Origin: CAYGTO01 sp964352815
GTDB lineage: Bacteria; Pseudomonadota; Alphaproteobacteria; Rickettsiales; UBA3002
Assembly (NCBI GenBank): GCA_964352815.1
Contig: CAYGTO010000003.1
Coordinates: 62,001-126,000 of the forward strand
Direction: 5' to 3'
Length of the DNA: 64,000 nucleotides
The translations under genes and the position numbers were made by a program. The notes beneath the pieces were generated by a model that was given only the letters and a program-made list of their open reading frames with translations, did no database searches and was not told the DNA's origin. This document shows, piece by piece, positions 14,365 to 22,569 of the stretch (position 1 is its first letter; each line of letters begins with the position of its first letter).

Positions 14365-16923
14365 ATGGCATCGGCCAACACAGCAATTAAAGGGGGCGCC
14401 ACCCTGTTAGGGCGGATCGATGGCGGCGTCAAAACCGTTGCTGAGAAGCTTCACCTCGAGCCGGCTGCCTTCAAAAATATGCTGACAACCACAGGCCTGG
14501 CTGCGCTCTGGCCTCTCGGCAGTTATTACACCGATAAGCTAGTCGATAGTCAGATGCAGGACTACTCCCCCGAGGCGCAATATGCGACTAAAGTGGCCGG
14601 TAGCGTGCTGTTTGCAGCTCCGGTGCTGTTCCGTCCCTTTGGGGATTTTAATGAGAGCTTGGTCGGCAAAGCATCGGAATATTTCGCTGAAGGCAAGGCA
14701 GGCCGCGCCGACTTCTTGATGACCGCCCTGACCCTCGCCATTGGTGGCGCAGGCATGTTCCTGAAAGACACTGCGCGCAAGAAACCCAATGTCCCCACCC
14801 CGACTGATTCGCAAAAAGCGAAACATGTAGGCATCGAAAAACCGCTTGAAAACAAAATGCAAGATGAGGAGAAAAAAGACAGCGCGCATGATTTTGAAAC
14901 TTCCGCCGCCATGCTCGCTGCCATCTTCGCCATCGCCAAAGGTATTGAGGAAAGCATCAGTGAAAAAGGCGAAGCCGTGCTCGATGGGCTAAAAGGCCTC
15001 TTGCCCGCGGAGGAAGATATGTTTGAAGTGATTCATAAAGACAATTCACGAACAATGCAGCCCTATGATAAAATTCGCGAAGGCGACCGGGTCATCGTTC
15101 CCGAAGGACGCTATGTGCCGGTGGATGGTAGCGTTATAAAATATGGTGAAGCCGAGAAAGGCATGGCCGAATTTATTACCCATGAAGCCATCACAGGCGA
15201 TGCGGCTGGCCGGAAAACCGCCATTAATATTGCTGAGACCGCTGGCCGCGGTGAATCCATCGCCTCGCAAGGACTCAAGACCGTCAAACAAACCATCATC
15301 AGGGCCGAAAAAACCGTAGAGGAATCGACCATCTCGGAAATGCTCGAATCCTTCCGTGAATTCAAAAAAGGGCCTACTGGTGGCAGTATTTCACGCACCG
15401 TATCCAACGTCTACATCCCGCTCTTGCTTGGTTGCGTCGCGCTACAATTCGGCTATGGCTATTTCAAAGACCGCACCAAACATGTCGGCCGCATTGAAGA
15501 AAAACGCGATGCACTGCGCGAGACGATTGCTGACCCCGAGAGCGATAATCAAACCATTGCCAACCAATCGGCGGAGCTATGGCAATATACCGATGATCAT
15601 GGCCGCGACCATTCGATGCGCCAGAGCCTGAAGCGCTCGGCAGAACTCGCGATCAAAATGGCACCGTGCGCGATTATGGCCTCCTTGCTCGTGCTGCCTT
15701 TTACCAAATTCCGCCTCGCGGCTGAAGATATTAATATCAAGGTGAAATCCGACAAGGCGCTTGAAGAGCTCGGCCAGATCGACAGCATCATCGCGGACAT
15801 TAATGGCACGCTCACCACCGGCCAGGATAAAATTAAGGCGTTTGAATTCTTTGATGGCGCCGGGAAGGCAGTGACCGAAACAGCAAACGGTCTGATAGAA
15901 CGACTCCAAACCTCGATCGCCAAAGCGGAAGCTGGCAGCGAGCATCGCATCGGCCGCATCATCTCAGAATGGCTCGAAGGCGCGCTTGGCAGACAAGTGC
16001 TGCGCGATGGGAGTGAGACTGCCCACGAAATCGCGACGAATGGCATGCGCTACGTAGAAGCGGGCGTCGAAACCTTCATCGGTAATATCGAATATATGAA
16101 CGGCAAAGGCATCGATCTCCCCGCCATCGCGAAAGACGCTAGCCAAGGCAATCATATCTATTCCGTGCTACGCGAAGGTGAAGAGTTGATCGGTTCGGCG
16201 CGCATTGAACTCACCGATAGTCAGTTCCGCAAAGGGACAATTGAAGCGACCGTCCATCACCTGCTTCAAGATGGCATCAAAGGCTTTCAGCCATTAACTG
16301 GCACGGCCGAAGCACCCGCCAAAGAGATCATGAAACGCTTTACCGATCAGGTAAAAACCTACATGAAAGAGAAACAGCATTCCCAAGCCGAAATCGATAC
16401 GGTCCTTGGAAAAATCAAAGACGTGACCAGCGTGCAGGGCAGCAAAGGAAAAGCCGAAGCGCTGGAAACCATCCTCTCAAAGCAGGGCTATACGAAGCCG
16501 TTTTATATTGGCGATTCATGGAATGACACCGAAGCCTTGAAAGTGATCGCTGATAAGAACGGTATCACCGGTGTGATCGACGAGACGGGTGTCGCTACGA
16601 CCAAAGCACAGGCTGATTTTATCCTAAACGGCTTGAGCGATGTGCAGCATCTTACCCATATCGGCAAGGACCTTAAAATGGCGACCACCGCTATGGTCGG
16701 GGCGGCAGGCCTGTGGATGACCGGCCTGGTAGGGCACCACGCGCTGGCAGAAGCCAATGTGCTCGACCCAGAAAAACAACCCAGCACCGTTTGGTCATCG
16801 GTATTGCACGAAGCACCGACGGCCTTGCTTGCACTCGCTTCTGCGCTCGGTGCTTACGGTATTGGCAGGAAATACGCACCCAAAATCGCTGAAGTTGCCT
16901 CCGCTGCCGCACGCGGCGCGTAA
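14365..16923 (+). CDS. P1B-type ATPase-like membrane protein with altered catalytic motifs
   Basis: The 852-residue protein follows the P1B metal-ATPase plan: four N-terminal membrane segments, an actuator-like domain (EGDRVIVPEGRYVPVDGSV), two more segments, a phosphorylation domain, a hinge and two final segments. Every hallmark is changed: TGES is TGDA (277-280), the membrane CPC is APC (433-435), DKTGT is DINGT (Asp478 kept), SEHP is SEHR (525-528) and the hinge GDGxND is GDSWND (716-721). No N-terminal metal-binding CxxC is present. Known P-type ATPases pump cations through an aspartyl-phosphate; whether this one does is doubtful. It may sense, gate or dephosphorylate. A Fur-box-like site lies upstream and the gene is not in an obvious operon. 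Confidence 0.75.
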   Translation: MASANTAIKGGATLLGRIDGGVKTVAEKLHLEPAAFKNMLTTTGLAALWPLGSYYTDKLVDSQMQDYSPEAQYATKVAGSVLFAAPVLFRPFGDFNESLVGKASEYFAEGKAGRADFLMTALTLAIGGAGMFLKDTARKKPNVPTPTDSQKAKHVGIEKPLENKMQDEEKKDSAHDFETSAAMLAAIFAIAKGIEESISEKGEAVLDGLKGLLPAEEDMFEVIHKDNSRTMQPYDKIREGDRVIVPEGRYVPVDGSVIKYGEAEKGMAEFITHEAITGDAAGRKTAINIAETAGRGESIASQGLKTVKQTIIRAEKTVEESTISEMLESFREFKKGPTGGSISRTVSNVYIPLLLGCVALQFGYGYFKDRTKHVGRIEEKRDALRETIADPESDNQTIANQSAELWQYTDDHGRDHSMRQSLKRSAELAIKMAPCAIMASLLVLPFTKFRLAAEDINIKVKSDKALEELGQIDSIIADINGTLTTGQDKIKAFEFFDGAGKAVTETANGLIERLQTSIAKAEAGSEHRIGRIISEWLEGALGRQVLRDGSETAHEIATNGMRYVEAGVETFIGNIEYMNGKGIDLPAIAKDASQGNHIYSVLREGEELIGSARIELTDSQFRKGTIEATVHHLLQDGIKGFQPLTGTAEAPAKEIMKRFTDQVKTYMKEKQHSQAEIDTVLGKIKDVTSVQGSKGKAEALETILSKQGYTKPFYIGDSWNDTEALKVIADKNGITGVIDETGVATTKAQADFILNGLSDVQHLTHIGKDLKMATTAMVGAAGLWMTGLVGHHALAEANVLDPEKQPSTVWSSVLHEAPTALLALASALGAYGIGRKYAPKIAEVASAAARGA

Positions 16924-16981
16924 TCATTGCACTGCACCACGCTTGCTGCTTGCGTTTACACGAAACTTTGTTACCCCTGTA

Positions 16982-17075
16982 TGTCATTTCGAGCGAGCAC
17001 GCAGTGCGACGAGAAACCTCAATCAAGCAGATGAGATCCTCACGTCACTCGCTTTCGCTCATTCCTCAGGATGAC
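16982..17075. repeat. TGTCAT...ATGAC palindromic element, variant N
   Basis: A 94-bp element begins TGTCATTTCGAGCGAGCAC and ends CCTCAGGATGAC. Internal GTCGCACTGC-like and CGCTTTCGCTC segments give short hairpins. It separates the P1B-like gene from the DASS carrier. An in-frame ATG at 17071 belongs to this element rather than to the downstream gene. Confidence 0.75.
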
Positions 17076-17088
17076 GAAAACACACAGT

Positions 17089-18582
17089 ATGGCACAAGAA
17101 GAATTACAAAAAATCATCTCCGCGGAAGCCGAATCCGGCCATCACCCGCTCAAAACTTTCGGGCTGATTGGCGGCGGGACTCTCTTCGCGCTCATGCTCA
17201 TGATGGACGCGCCCGACGGCCTCAGCCAAGAGGGCTGGCAGGTACTCGCCGTCGCCATTTTGATGGCGCTGTGGTGGATGACTGAAGCGATTCCTGTAGC
17301 CGTCACCGGCCTCGTGCCCATCGTCGCAATTCCCCTGCTCGGCCTCGGCTCGATCGCGGAATCCGGCCAGGGCTTCACCACCAAAGCAGTGTTCCTGCCG
17401 CTCGGCGGCTTCATCCTCGGCATCGCCCTGCAGCGCTGGAACCTGCATGAGCGCATCGCCCTGCAAACGGTCCGGCTGGTCGGCACCTCGCCGCGCCGCG
17501 TCATTGCCGGCTTCATGATCGCCACCGCCTTTCTCTCCATGTGGATCACCAACACCGCCACCACCGTGATGATGCTCCCCATCGCCTATTCGGTCGCGCT
17601 GCTGCTCATCAATGAGGGCAAGGGCGAGCACAAAGACAAGCGCGCCTTTGGGGTGTGCCTGATGATCGGCATCGCCTACGCCGCCAGCATGGGCGGGATG
17701 ATGACGCTGGTCGGCACCTCCACCAACGTCATGTTCAAGGGCTTCATGGAGGCGGAACTCGGTATTGAGATTGGCTTTGCGCAATGGATGATGCTGGCTG
17801 CACCGATCGCGCTGACCATGATGGCGTTGATTTGGTTTGGGCTATGTTACGTCATTTTCCCCTGCCGCCTCGACCCGCATGATGGGGTGGATACGCTGAT
17901 TGAAACCAAGCTCAAGGCGCTCGGAAAAATGGGCGCGGGTGAATGGCGTACCCTCCTGCTCTTCGCGAGCACGGCCTCTCTGTGGATTTTCCGCAAACCG
18001 ATCGATGCGATGATCGATGGGGTGACACTCAACGACGCCTCGATCGCCATCGCCGCCGCCATCGCGCTGTTCCTGATTCCCTCGGGTGAGAAGAATGCGC
18101 CAGGCGAAAAACTGCTGAAATGGAGCGACACGAAAGAAGTGCCATGGGGGATTTTGCTACTCCTCGCCGGCGGGATTACGCTGGCCGGCTTTATGAGCGA
18201 TACGGGCGTTGCGAGCTGGATGGGCGGAAAACTCGGCGTGCTGCAGGGCGTCCCATTCTGGGTGCTACTGCTGATCATTACCGGCGCGATTATTCTGCTG
18301 TCTGAGCTAATGAGCAATGTCGCTACTTTGACCGCCTTTCTGCCCGTCATCATCGGCATTTCCGTCGCGTTCGATCAAGACCCGCTGCTACTCGCCGTGC
18401 CTGCTGCGCTGTCGGCCACCTGCGCCTTCATGCTGCCCATCGCCACCCCGCCAAACGCGATCGTGTTTGGCAGCGGCTTACTCAATATCAAAGACATGGT
18501 CCGCGCCGGGGTGATTTATAATGTGATTGCGCTGGTCGTGATTAACTTGCTGTGTGCAGTGCTCGTACCGATGGTGTATTAG
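17089..18582 (+). CDS. DASS-family (SLC13) sodium/dicarboxylate or sulfate symporter
   Basis: A 497-residue carrier of the divalent anion:Na+ symporter family, which imports succinate, citrate or related anions. Both SNT-type signature loops are present in the form MWITNTATTVMMLP (first half) and LMSNVATLTAFLPV (second half), placed at the hairpin tips that bind Na+ and substrate carboxylates. About eleven hydrophobic segments are visible. The frame is open from 17071, but that ATG lies in the repeat element; the ATG at 17089 is preferred although neither has a good ribosome binding site. Substrate not determined. Confidence 0.88.
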   Translation: MAQEELQKIISAEAESGHHPLKTFGLIGGGTLFALMLMMDAPDGLSQEGWQVLAVAILMALWWMTEAIPVAVTGLVPIVAIPLLGLGSIAESGQGFTTKAVFLPLGGFILGIALQRWNLHERIALQTVRLVGTSPRRVIAGFMIATAFLSMWITNTATTVMMLPIAYSVALLLINEGKGEHKDKRAFGVCLMIGIAYAASMGGMMTLVGTSTNVMFKGFMEAELGIEIGFAQWMMLAAPIALTMMALIWFGLCYVIFPCRLDPHDGVDTLIETKLKALGKMGAGEWRTLLLFASTASLWIFRKPIDAMIDGVTLNDASIAIAAAIALFLIPSGEKNAPGEKLLKWSDTKEVPWGILLLLAGGITLAGFMSDTGVASWMGGKLGVLQGVPFWVLLLIITGAIILLSELMSNVATLTAFLPVIIGISVAFDQDPLLLAVPAALSATCAFMLPIATPPNAIVFGSGLLNIKDMVRAGVIYNVIALVVINLLCAVLVPMVY

Positions 18583-18647
18583 TTTTGTGTTCGCTTTCGC
18601 TCCAGCCATCTGGCCTCGGTTCTCCTGCCCATAGGCAATCTATCACA

Positions 18648-18783
18648 TGTCATCCCCGCGAAAGCGGGGATCCACAATCATATATGTCAGCAGACATATA
18701 TGATTTCATAAAATGCCTACTTGCATTTTGTGAATGGATTGCCTGCACGCGCTCACTGCTGTTCGCTTGGCGTGGCAATGACA
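18648..18783. repeat. TGTCAT...ATGACA modular element E, forming the 3' end of a gene
   Basis: A 136-bp element whose left arm (TGTCATCCCCGCGAAAGCGG) matches element A and whose right end (ACGTGGCAATGACA type) matches the long form. A perfect 12-bp-stem hairpin at 18677-18704 has the loop AGCA closed by GTC/GAC. On the minus strand the whole element is open, from an ATGTCATTG at its edge to a TGA at 18650, and so encodes the last 44 residues of the adjacent gene. Confidence 0.9.
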
Positions 18784-20164
18784 TGCTTTGTAGGCCCGCC
18801 TCATGCACTTTCGTACTCGGCGCAGCATTCATATTCGCCGGCGCTTGCTCGGCCGCCTTCATCATCCGATGCGCCGTAAGCTCCGCATACAGCTCGGCAT
18901 AGGACGCTTCACCAAATTCAGGAATCTCGCGCATCGCATCAATAATCTCCGGCACATGTTCCTCGCGATGCCCTTGCGGCAACACATCCAGCGCCGCATC
19001 GATATGCGCGAAGAGTTCGCCGCGATCGATCTTTTTCTCTGAGAAAGGCGCCGCCGCTTTGCAGAGCAGGCCAAGCATAATGATCGCCGTACCGCCTACT
19101 TTGAATTTATTGGCGTTGATAAGTTTCTCATCACTCGCCGCGGTCGCTTCGTACAAATCTTTAAGACCACTATTCATGATAAACCCAGTAGCTGCGAATT
19201 CGGAAAGCCCCGACACCGGCATCGCCTGCCTGCGCACTGGGTCGATATATTTTTTCGCCACCTCTTTTCCAAACACATCGCGGATGGCATATTCCACCCA
19301 ATCAAGCACCGCTGCCTGATCTGCCTCAGGCTGTTCATCTAATTGACGCTGGGGTTCGGTTTCTTTTCCTTTCCCTGCAAGCGTCACGATTTTTGCAAAT
19401 TGCGATAATTTGCCCGCCCGTTGCAGCCAGACATCGCTTGAAGATTTAGACAAAATCATCTTACCGAAAAACTTAAGTAAATCGCTGGCAACGGTAGAAT
19501 TTTTCTTCAATGAATGATCAATCTGATCCAATGTTGATGATCCAATATTTTCTTCGACCTGCCTCTCTTGCGCGCTTATTGCATGGGTCCCTAGCGCCTC
19601 ATTGATGCGCTGTTTGGTGAGATACAGCCCCGCTTCATCGCCACGCTTTTGAACACCGTAACCAAGATTGATCATATTTGCGGCAATGCTGGTTCCCGCT
19701 GAATACACCTCGACATAAGGGTCTTTTACTTTTACCAAGCTAAATAAATCGGCCTTTGCGGGTTTGTCAAAATTTAGGCCGCGCTTTAGGCCGGAATAAA
19801 ATACCATCGCCTGACCGATATTGCCCAGCACCCCCCGCACGCGCATCAGGTCAACACTTTCCGTCCAGCTTTTCTCCTTCACCACTTCGCGGTAGGCGTC
19901 CTTGCCGGCCATTTGGGTGAGGGAACGCGCGACGGCTTCGGCGGGCTGGGGCGAGCGCAAGACGAGCGTATGGGTGCCATCCTCATGATGGTGTTCGCCG
20001 AGGGTGTGATAAGTCGCGGCGCCTTGCTTAAGCTGATGATGCAAATCCTCCAGCGATTCGCAAGCGCGCGTCGTCAAGGCCAGCACACTGCCCTTGCCCA
20101 ACATGGTGACATCGGCGCGTTGCACCAGATCACCCTTATGTTTCGCGTCGAATCGCTTAATCAT
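18650..20164 (-). CDS. orphan protein with repeat-encoded C-terminal tail
   Basis: A 504-residue protein that I cannot assign. It is mostly helical and soluble, with one hydrophobic stretch (GGTAIIMLGLLCKAAAPF) around residues 365-385 and a His-rich patch (GEHHHEDGTH) near residue 57. The last 44 residues, from MSLPRQANSS to the C-terminus, are encoded by repeat element E, including the stop codon; the ancestral protein probably ended earlier. The ATG is preceded by GAGGATAGGG, just inside repeat element J. It is convergent with the DASS carrier. No neighbour suggests a function. Confidence 0.7.
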   Translation of the reverse strand: MIKRFDAKHKGDLVQRADVTMLGKGSVLALTTRACESLEDLHHQLKQGAATYHTLGEHHHEDGTHTLVLRSPQPAEAVARSLTQMAGKDAYREVVKEKSWTESVDLMRVRGVLGNIGQAMVFYSGLKRGLNFDKPAKADLFSLVKVKDPYVEVYSAGTSIAANMINLGYGVQKRGDEAGLYLTKQRINEALGTHAISAQERQVEENIGSSTLDQIDHSLKKNSTVASDLLKFFGKMILSKSSSDVWLQRAGKLSQFAKIVTLAGKGKETEPQRQLDEQPEADQAAVLDWVEYAIRDVFGKEVAKKYIDPVRRQAMPVSGLSEFAATGFIMNSGLKDLYEATAASDEKLINANKFKVGGTAIIMLGLLCKAAAPFSEKKIDRGELFAHIDAALDVLPQGHREEHVPEIIDAMREIPEFGEASYAELYAELTAHRMMKAAEQAPANMNAAPSTKVHEAGLQSMSLPRQANSSERVQAIHSQNASRHFMKSYMSADIYDCGSPLSRG

Positions 20165-20175
20165 TCCCTATCCTC

Positions 20176-20252
20176 GTCATCCTGAGAAGCGGAGCGACAA
20201 AGGATCTATAGTGCCTCACGCACAGTAGATCCTTCGCTTCGCTCAGGATGAC
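20176..20252. repeat. GTCATCCTGAG...CTCAGGATGAC palindromic element J
   Basis: A 77-bp element with terminal inverted repeats GTCATCCTGAG / CTCAGGATGAC and an inner pair AAGGATCTA / TAGATCCTT. The sequence resembles repeats common in proteobacterial intergenic space. With element K it makes up most of the 373-bp gap between the orphan gene and folC. The rest of the gap is AT-rich and includes a small palindrome AATAGCT/AGCTATT (20327-20345). Confidence 0.85.
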
Positions 20253-20385
20253 ACATTTCTCCAACATTTCATTCTACCATGTGTTTTTTGCATAGGTCAG
20301 CTGGTTATTTATGAAGTTTCTGTGACAATAGCTATATAAGCTATTGATAAGAATATGTTTTTCTATATCGAAGCACCCTTAACTC

Positions 20386-20487
20386 GTCACCCCGGCGAAG
20401 GCCGGGGTCTATGATCTAACGCAATACCCCGATTTAGATCCTGGATTCCGGCGTTGGCTTCGCCGCCCTGCGGGTCGCCGGAATGAC
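20386..20487. repeat. GTCACCCCGG...CCGGAATGAC palindromic element K
   Basis: A 102-bp element with imperfect ends (GTCACCCCGGCG and CGCCGGAATGAC) and internal hairpins CCCCGGCGAAGGCCGGGG and GGCGTTGGCTTCGCC-like. It lies 50 bp upstream of folC. Confidence 0.75.
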
Positions 20488-20537
20488 GACACACAATTCC
20501 AAGCTGACATTTCGCACGAGGATGACATAATCGCGAT

Positions 20538-21791
20538 ATGATGCACCCCCTCCCCACCTGGCCGCCGGCGCTATGGCGCACACCCGAAGGCACTGCGATC
20601 GAGCGGACGCAGACGATGCTCGCGCGGTTGAGCCATCCGGAAAAACAACTCAACTCACCTATCATTCTCGCCGGAACGAACGGTAAAGGATCGGTGCTAT
20701 CGATGATTCGGGCGATTTTGATAGGCGCAGCCTATCATGTGCATAGCTATACCACCCCGCATTTGCAGCGATTCAACGAACGGATTGTGCTGAATGGCAC
20801 GCCGATTTCAGACGCATATCTCGAGGAGCTACTCACGCGATGCCGTCATGCGGCCGGCGAGTTGGAGCTCGAATTTTTTGAAGGCACCACCGCCCTGGCC
20901 CTGCTCGCTTTCGCGGAAAGCCAAGCTGACTATACGTTGCTTGAGGTGGGCTGTGGCGGGCGCGACGATGCGGTCAATGTCATTCCCGATCGTGCACTGA
21001 GCGTCATCACCACGATTTCCTATGACCATATGGAAGTGCTAGGCCACCGCCTGCCGGATATTGCCAAACACAAACTCGGCATATTGCGTGAAGGCGTGCC
21101 CGCGGTAATCGGCTACCAACCACCTGATTTACATGCGCTTATTATTGAGGCAGCCGAGGATGCTGGTGCCCCCATTTTCATGCATGGCATGCATTGGACC
21201 ATCTCGCAGACGGGCGATGGCATGCGCTATGAAGATGCGGAAGGGGCGATCGACCTGCCCCTGCCTAACCTACTAGGAACCCACCAGATTTTGAATGCAG
21301 GCTGCGCGATTGCCGCTATCCGTCGCCTGCCGCCTGAGTCCCCCATCGCGGGCGAAACCATCGCGCAGGGCTTGCAGAATATTCACCACCCAGGCCGGCT
21401 CGAACGCATTGCGTGGGAGCATGAACAGACCCACCCGCTCTATTTCGATGGTGGGCATAATTTGGCCGCCGCGGTCGCGATTGCTGAGTCCTTGAAATGG
21501 CTTGAGAAAGAGCGCACCATCCTCATCTTTGGCACCACCCAGGGTAAGGATGTCAGCGCCATGCTCATGCCTTTTGCGGGTCAAATCGAAGCGGTTTACG
21601 GCGTGCAGCCGCAGAACGAACCGCTCGCCTGTTCGCTCTCTGAAATCGAAGAGGTCGCCGAAACGCATGGGCTAAACTATAGCGAAGCGGGCACTATTGA
21701 AACGGCGCTCGACGCCGCGCGCGCGCAACTGCCGGAAGCGAATCTGCTCATATTTGGCTCGCTGTTTATGCGGGGTGAAGTAACCTCATAA
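20538..21791 (+). CDS. folC: bifunctional folylpolyglutamate synthase / dihydrofolate synthase
   Basis: The 417-residue Mur-ligase-type enzyme adds glutamate to dihydropteroate and to reduced folates using ATP. The P-loop is AGTNGKGS (45-52), followed by the folate-binding segment YTTPHLQRFNERI and the block EVGCGGRDDAVN with its Mg2+ ligand region. The C-terminal Rossmann-like domain carries YFDGGHN. Two adjacent ATG codons can serve as start. In many alphaproteobacteria folC follows accD; that gene is not next to it here. A strong hairpin follows the stop. Confidence 0.95.
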   Translation: MMHPLPTWPPALWRTPEGTAIERTQTMLARLSHPEKQLNSPIILAGTNGKGSVLSMIRAILIGAAYHVHSYTTPHLQRFNERIVLNGTPISDAYLEELLTRCRHAAGELELEFFEGTTALALLAFAESQADYTLLEVGCGGRDDAVNVIPDRALSVITTISYDHMEVLGHRLPDIAKHKLGILREGVPAVIGYQPPDLHALIIEAAEDAGAPIFMHGMHWTISQTGDGMRYEDAEGAIDLPLPNLLGTHQILNAGCAIAAIRRLPPESPIAGETIAQGLQNIHHPGRLERIAWEHEQTHPLYFDGGHNLAAAVAIAESLKWLEKERTILIFGTTQGKDVSAMLMPFAGQIEAVYGVQPQNEPLACSLSEIEEVAETHGLNYSEAGTIETALDAARAQLPEANLLIFGSLFMRGEVTS

Positions 21792-21792
21792 T

Positions 21793-21818
21793 GCACCCCC
21801 GTTGAACAACGGGGGTGC
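21793..21818. terminator. strong hairpin after folC
   Basis: GCACCCCCGTT and AACGGGGGTGC form a perfect 11-bp GC-rich stem with the loop GAAC, two bases after the folC stop. A clear T-run is missing, so termination may be bidirectional or incomplete. Confidence 0.6.
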
Positions 21819-21834
21819 GTACTTACTCTGTGTA

Positions 21835-21890
21835 CGCGAAGCCAGTAGGCGCAGCCCTCTAGTGAGCGCCGTAGCGCGAACGGGAGCGAA
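21835..21890 (-). repeat. dispersed repeat family 2, inverted copy
   Basis: On the complement this reads CGTTCGCTCCCGTTCGCGC ... AGAGGGCTGCGCCTACTGGCT, matching the core of the family-2 repeat. It lies between the folC hairpin and the 3' end of the GST gene. Confidence 0.5.
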
Positions 21891-21899
21891 CGTATAAGA

Positions 21900-22556
21900 C
21901 TAAGCCGCTACCTTATAGCTGATACCTTCTGCTTCCATCGCCTGCTGATAGCTGTCCATCCCACTGACATTGCGCAGCAGCTTCTTGGTCGCATCGCCAA
22001 GAGTGATATCAATCTTGGCAAAGGCGTTCCAATTCGCAATCACGGTCACGAGAATATCGCCCACCGTCATGGCCTCGCCGCACAAATACTCGCCACTCTT
22101 CGAATTCAGCTCTTCCTCTATCATATCCCACAAGCCTTGAATCGCCTTCACCGCATCGGCTTCCAGCGCGTGCTTGCTGGCATCCTCAATATTCAGCTCG
22201 GAATATTTCCCGCGCAGGCCAAACAGTTTGCTGTAGGCCGGATGCAGGGTTGCGTTCGCGAACATCAGCCATTGCAGCGCTTTCGCACGCGCTTCGCCAG
22301 AGTTCGGCATAAGCGAGGATTCATGGGTATCACAGAGATAGGTCAGGATTGCCCCGCCCTCACGCATGAAGAAATCATGATCTTCATCGATCAATGTCGG
22401 CACATTGGCGCGCGGATTGATCGCGAGCAGCTCAGGGTTTTTGTCTTTGCCATTCTCCGCATAAATCGATTTCAGCTCAAACGCTTGGCCAAGCTCGTTC
22501 AATAAGACATGCACCGCAAGCGAACAGGCGCCTTGTTTGTAGAATAAGGTATACAT
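21900..22556 (-). CDS. glutathione S-transferase family protein
   Basis: A 218-residue protein with an N-terminal thioredoxin-fold domain (MYTLFYKQGACSLAVHVLLN; the Cys-Ser at 11-12 is typical of beta-class enzymes) with the cis-Pro segment NVPTLIDED and the SNAIL-like RE-GGAILTYL segment. The C-terminal helical domain includes the AMTVGDILV N-capping motif. It probably conjugates or reduces using glutathione; substrate unknown. ATG 22556 follows AAGGAGA. The frame runs further upstream, but the upstream part overlaps the permease. Only 13 bp separate it from the permease stop, so the two are probably one transcript. Confidence 0.88.
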   Translation of the reverse strand: MYTLFYKQGACSLAVHVLLNELGQAFELKSIYAENGKDKNPELLAINPRANVPTLIDEDHDFFMREGGAILTYLCDTHESSLMPNSGEARAKALQWLMFANATLHPAYSKLFGLRGKYSELNIEDASKHALEADAVKAIQGLWDMIEEELNSKSGEYLCGEAMTVGDILVTVIANWNAFAKIDITLGDATKKLLRNVSGMDSYQQAMEAEGISYKVAA

Positions 22557-22569
22557 AGATTCTCCTTCG

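Noticed and set aside
17071..17088. ATG at 17071 as the DASS carrier start
   Set aside because: It is the ATGAC end of a palindromic element; the following ATG at 17089 lies outside the element.
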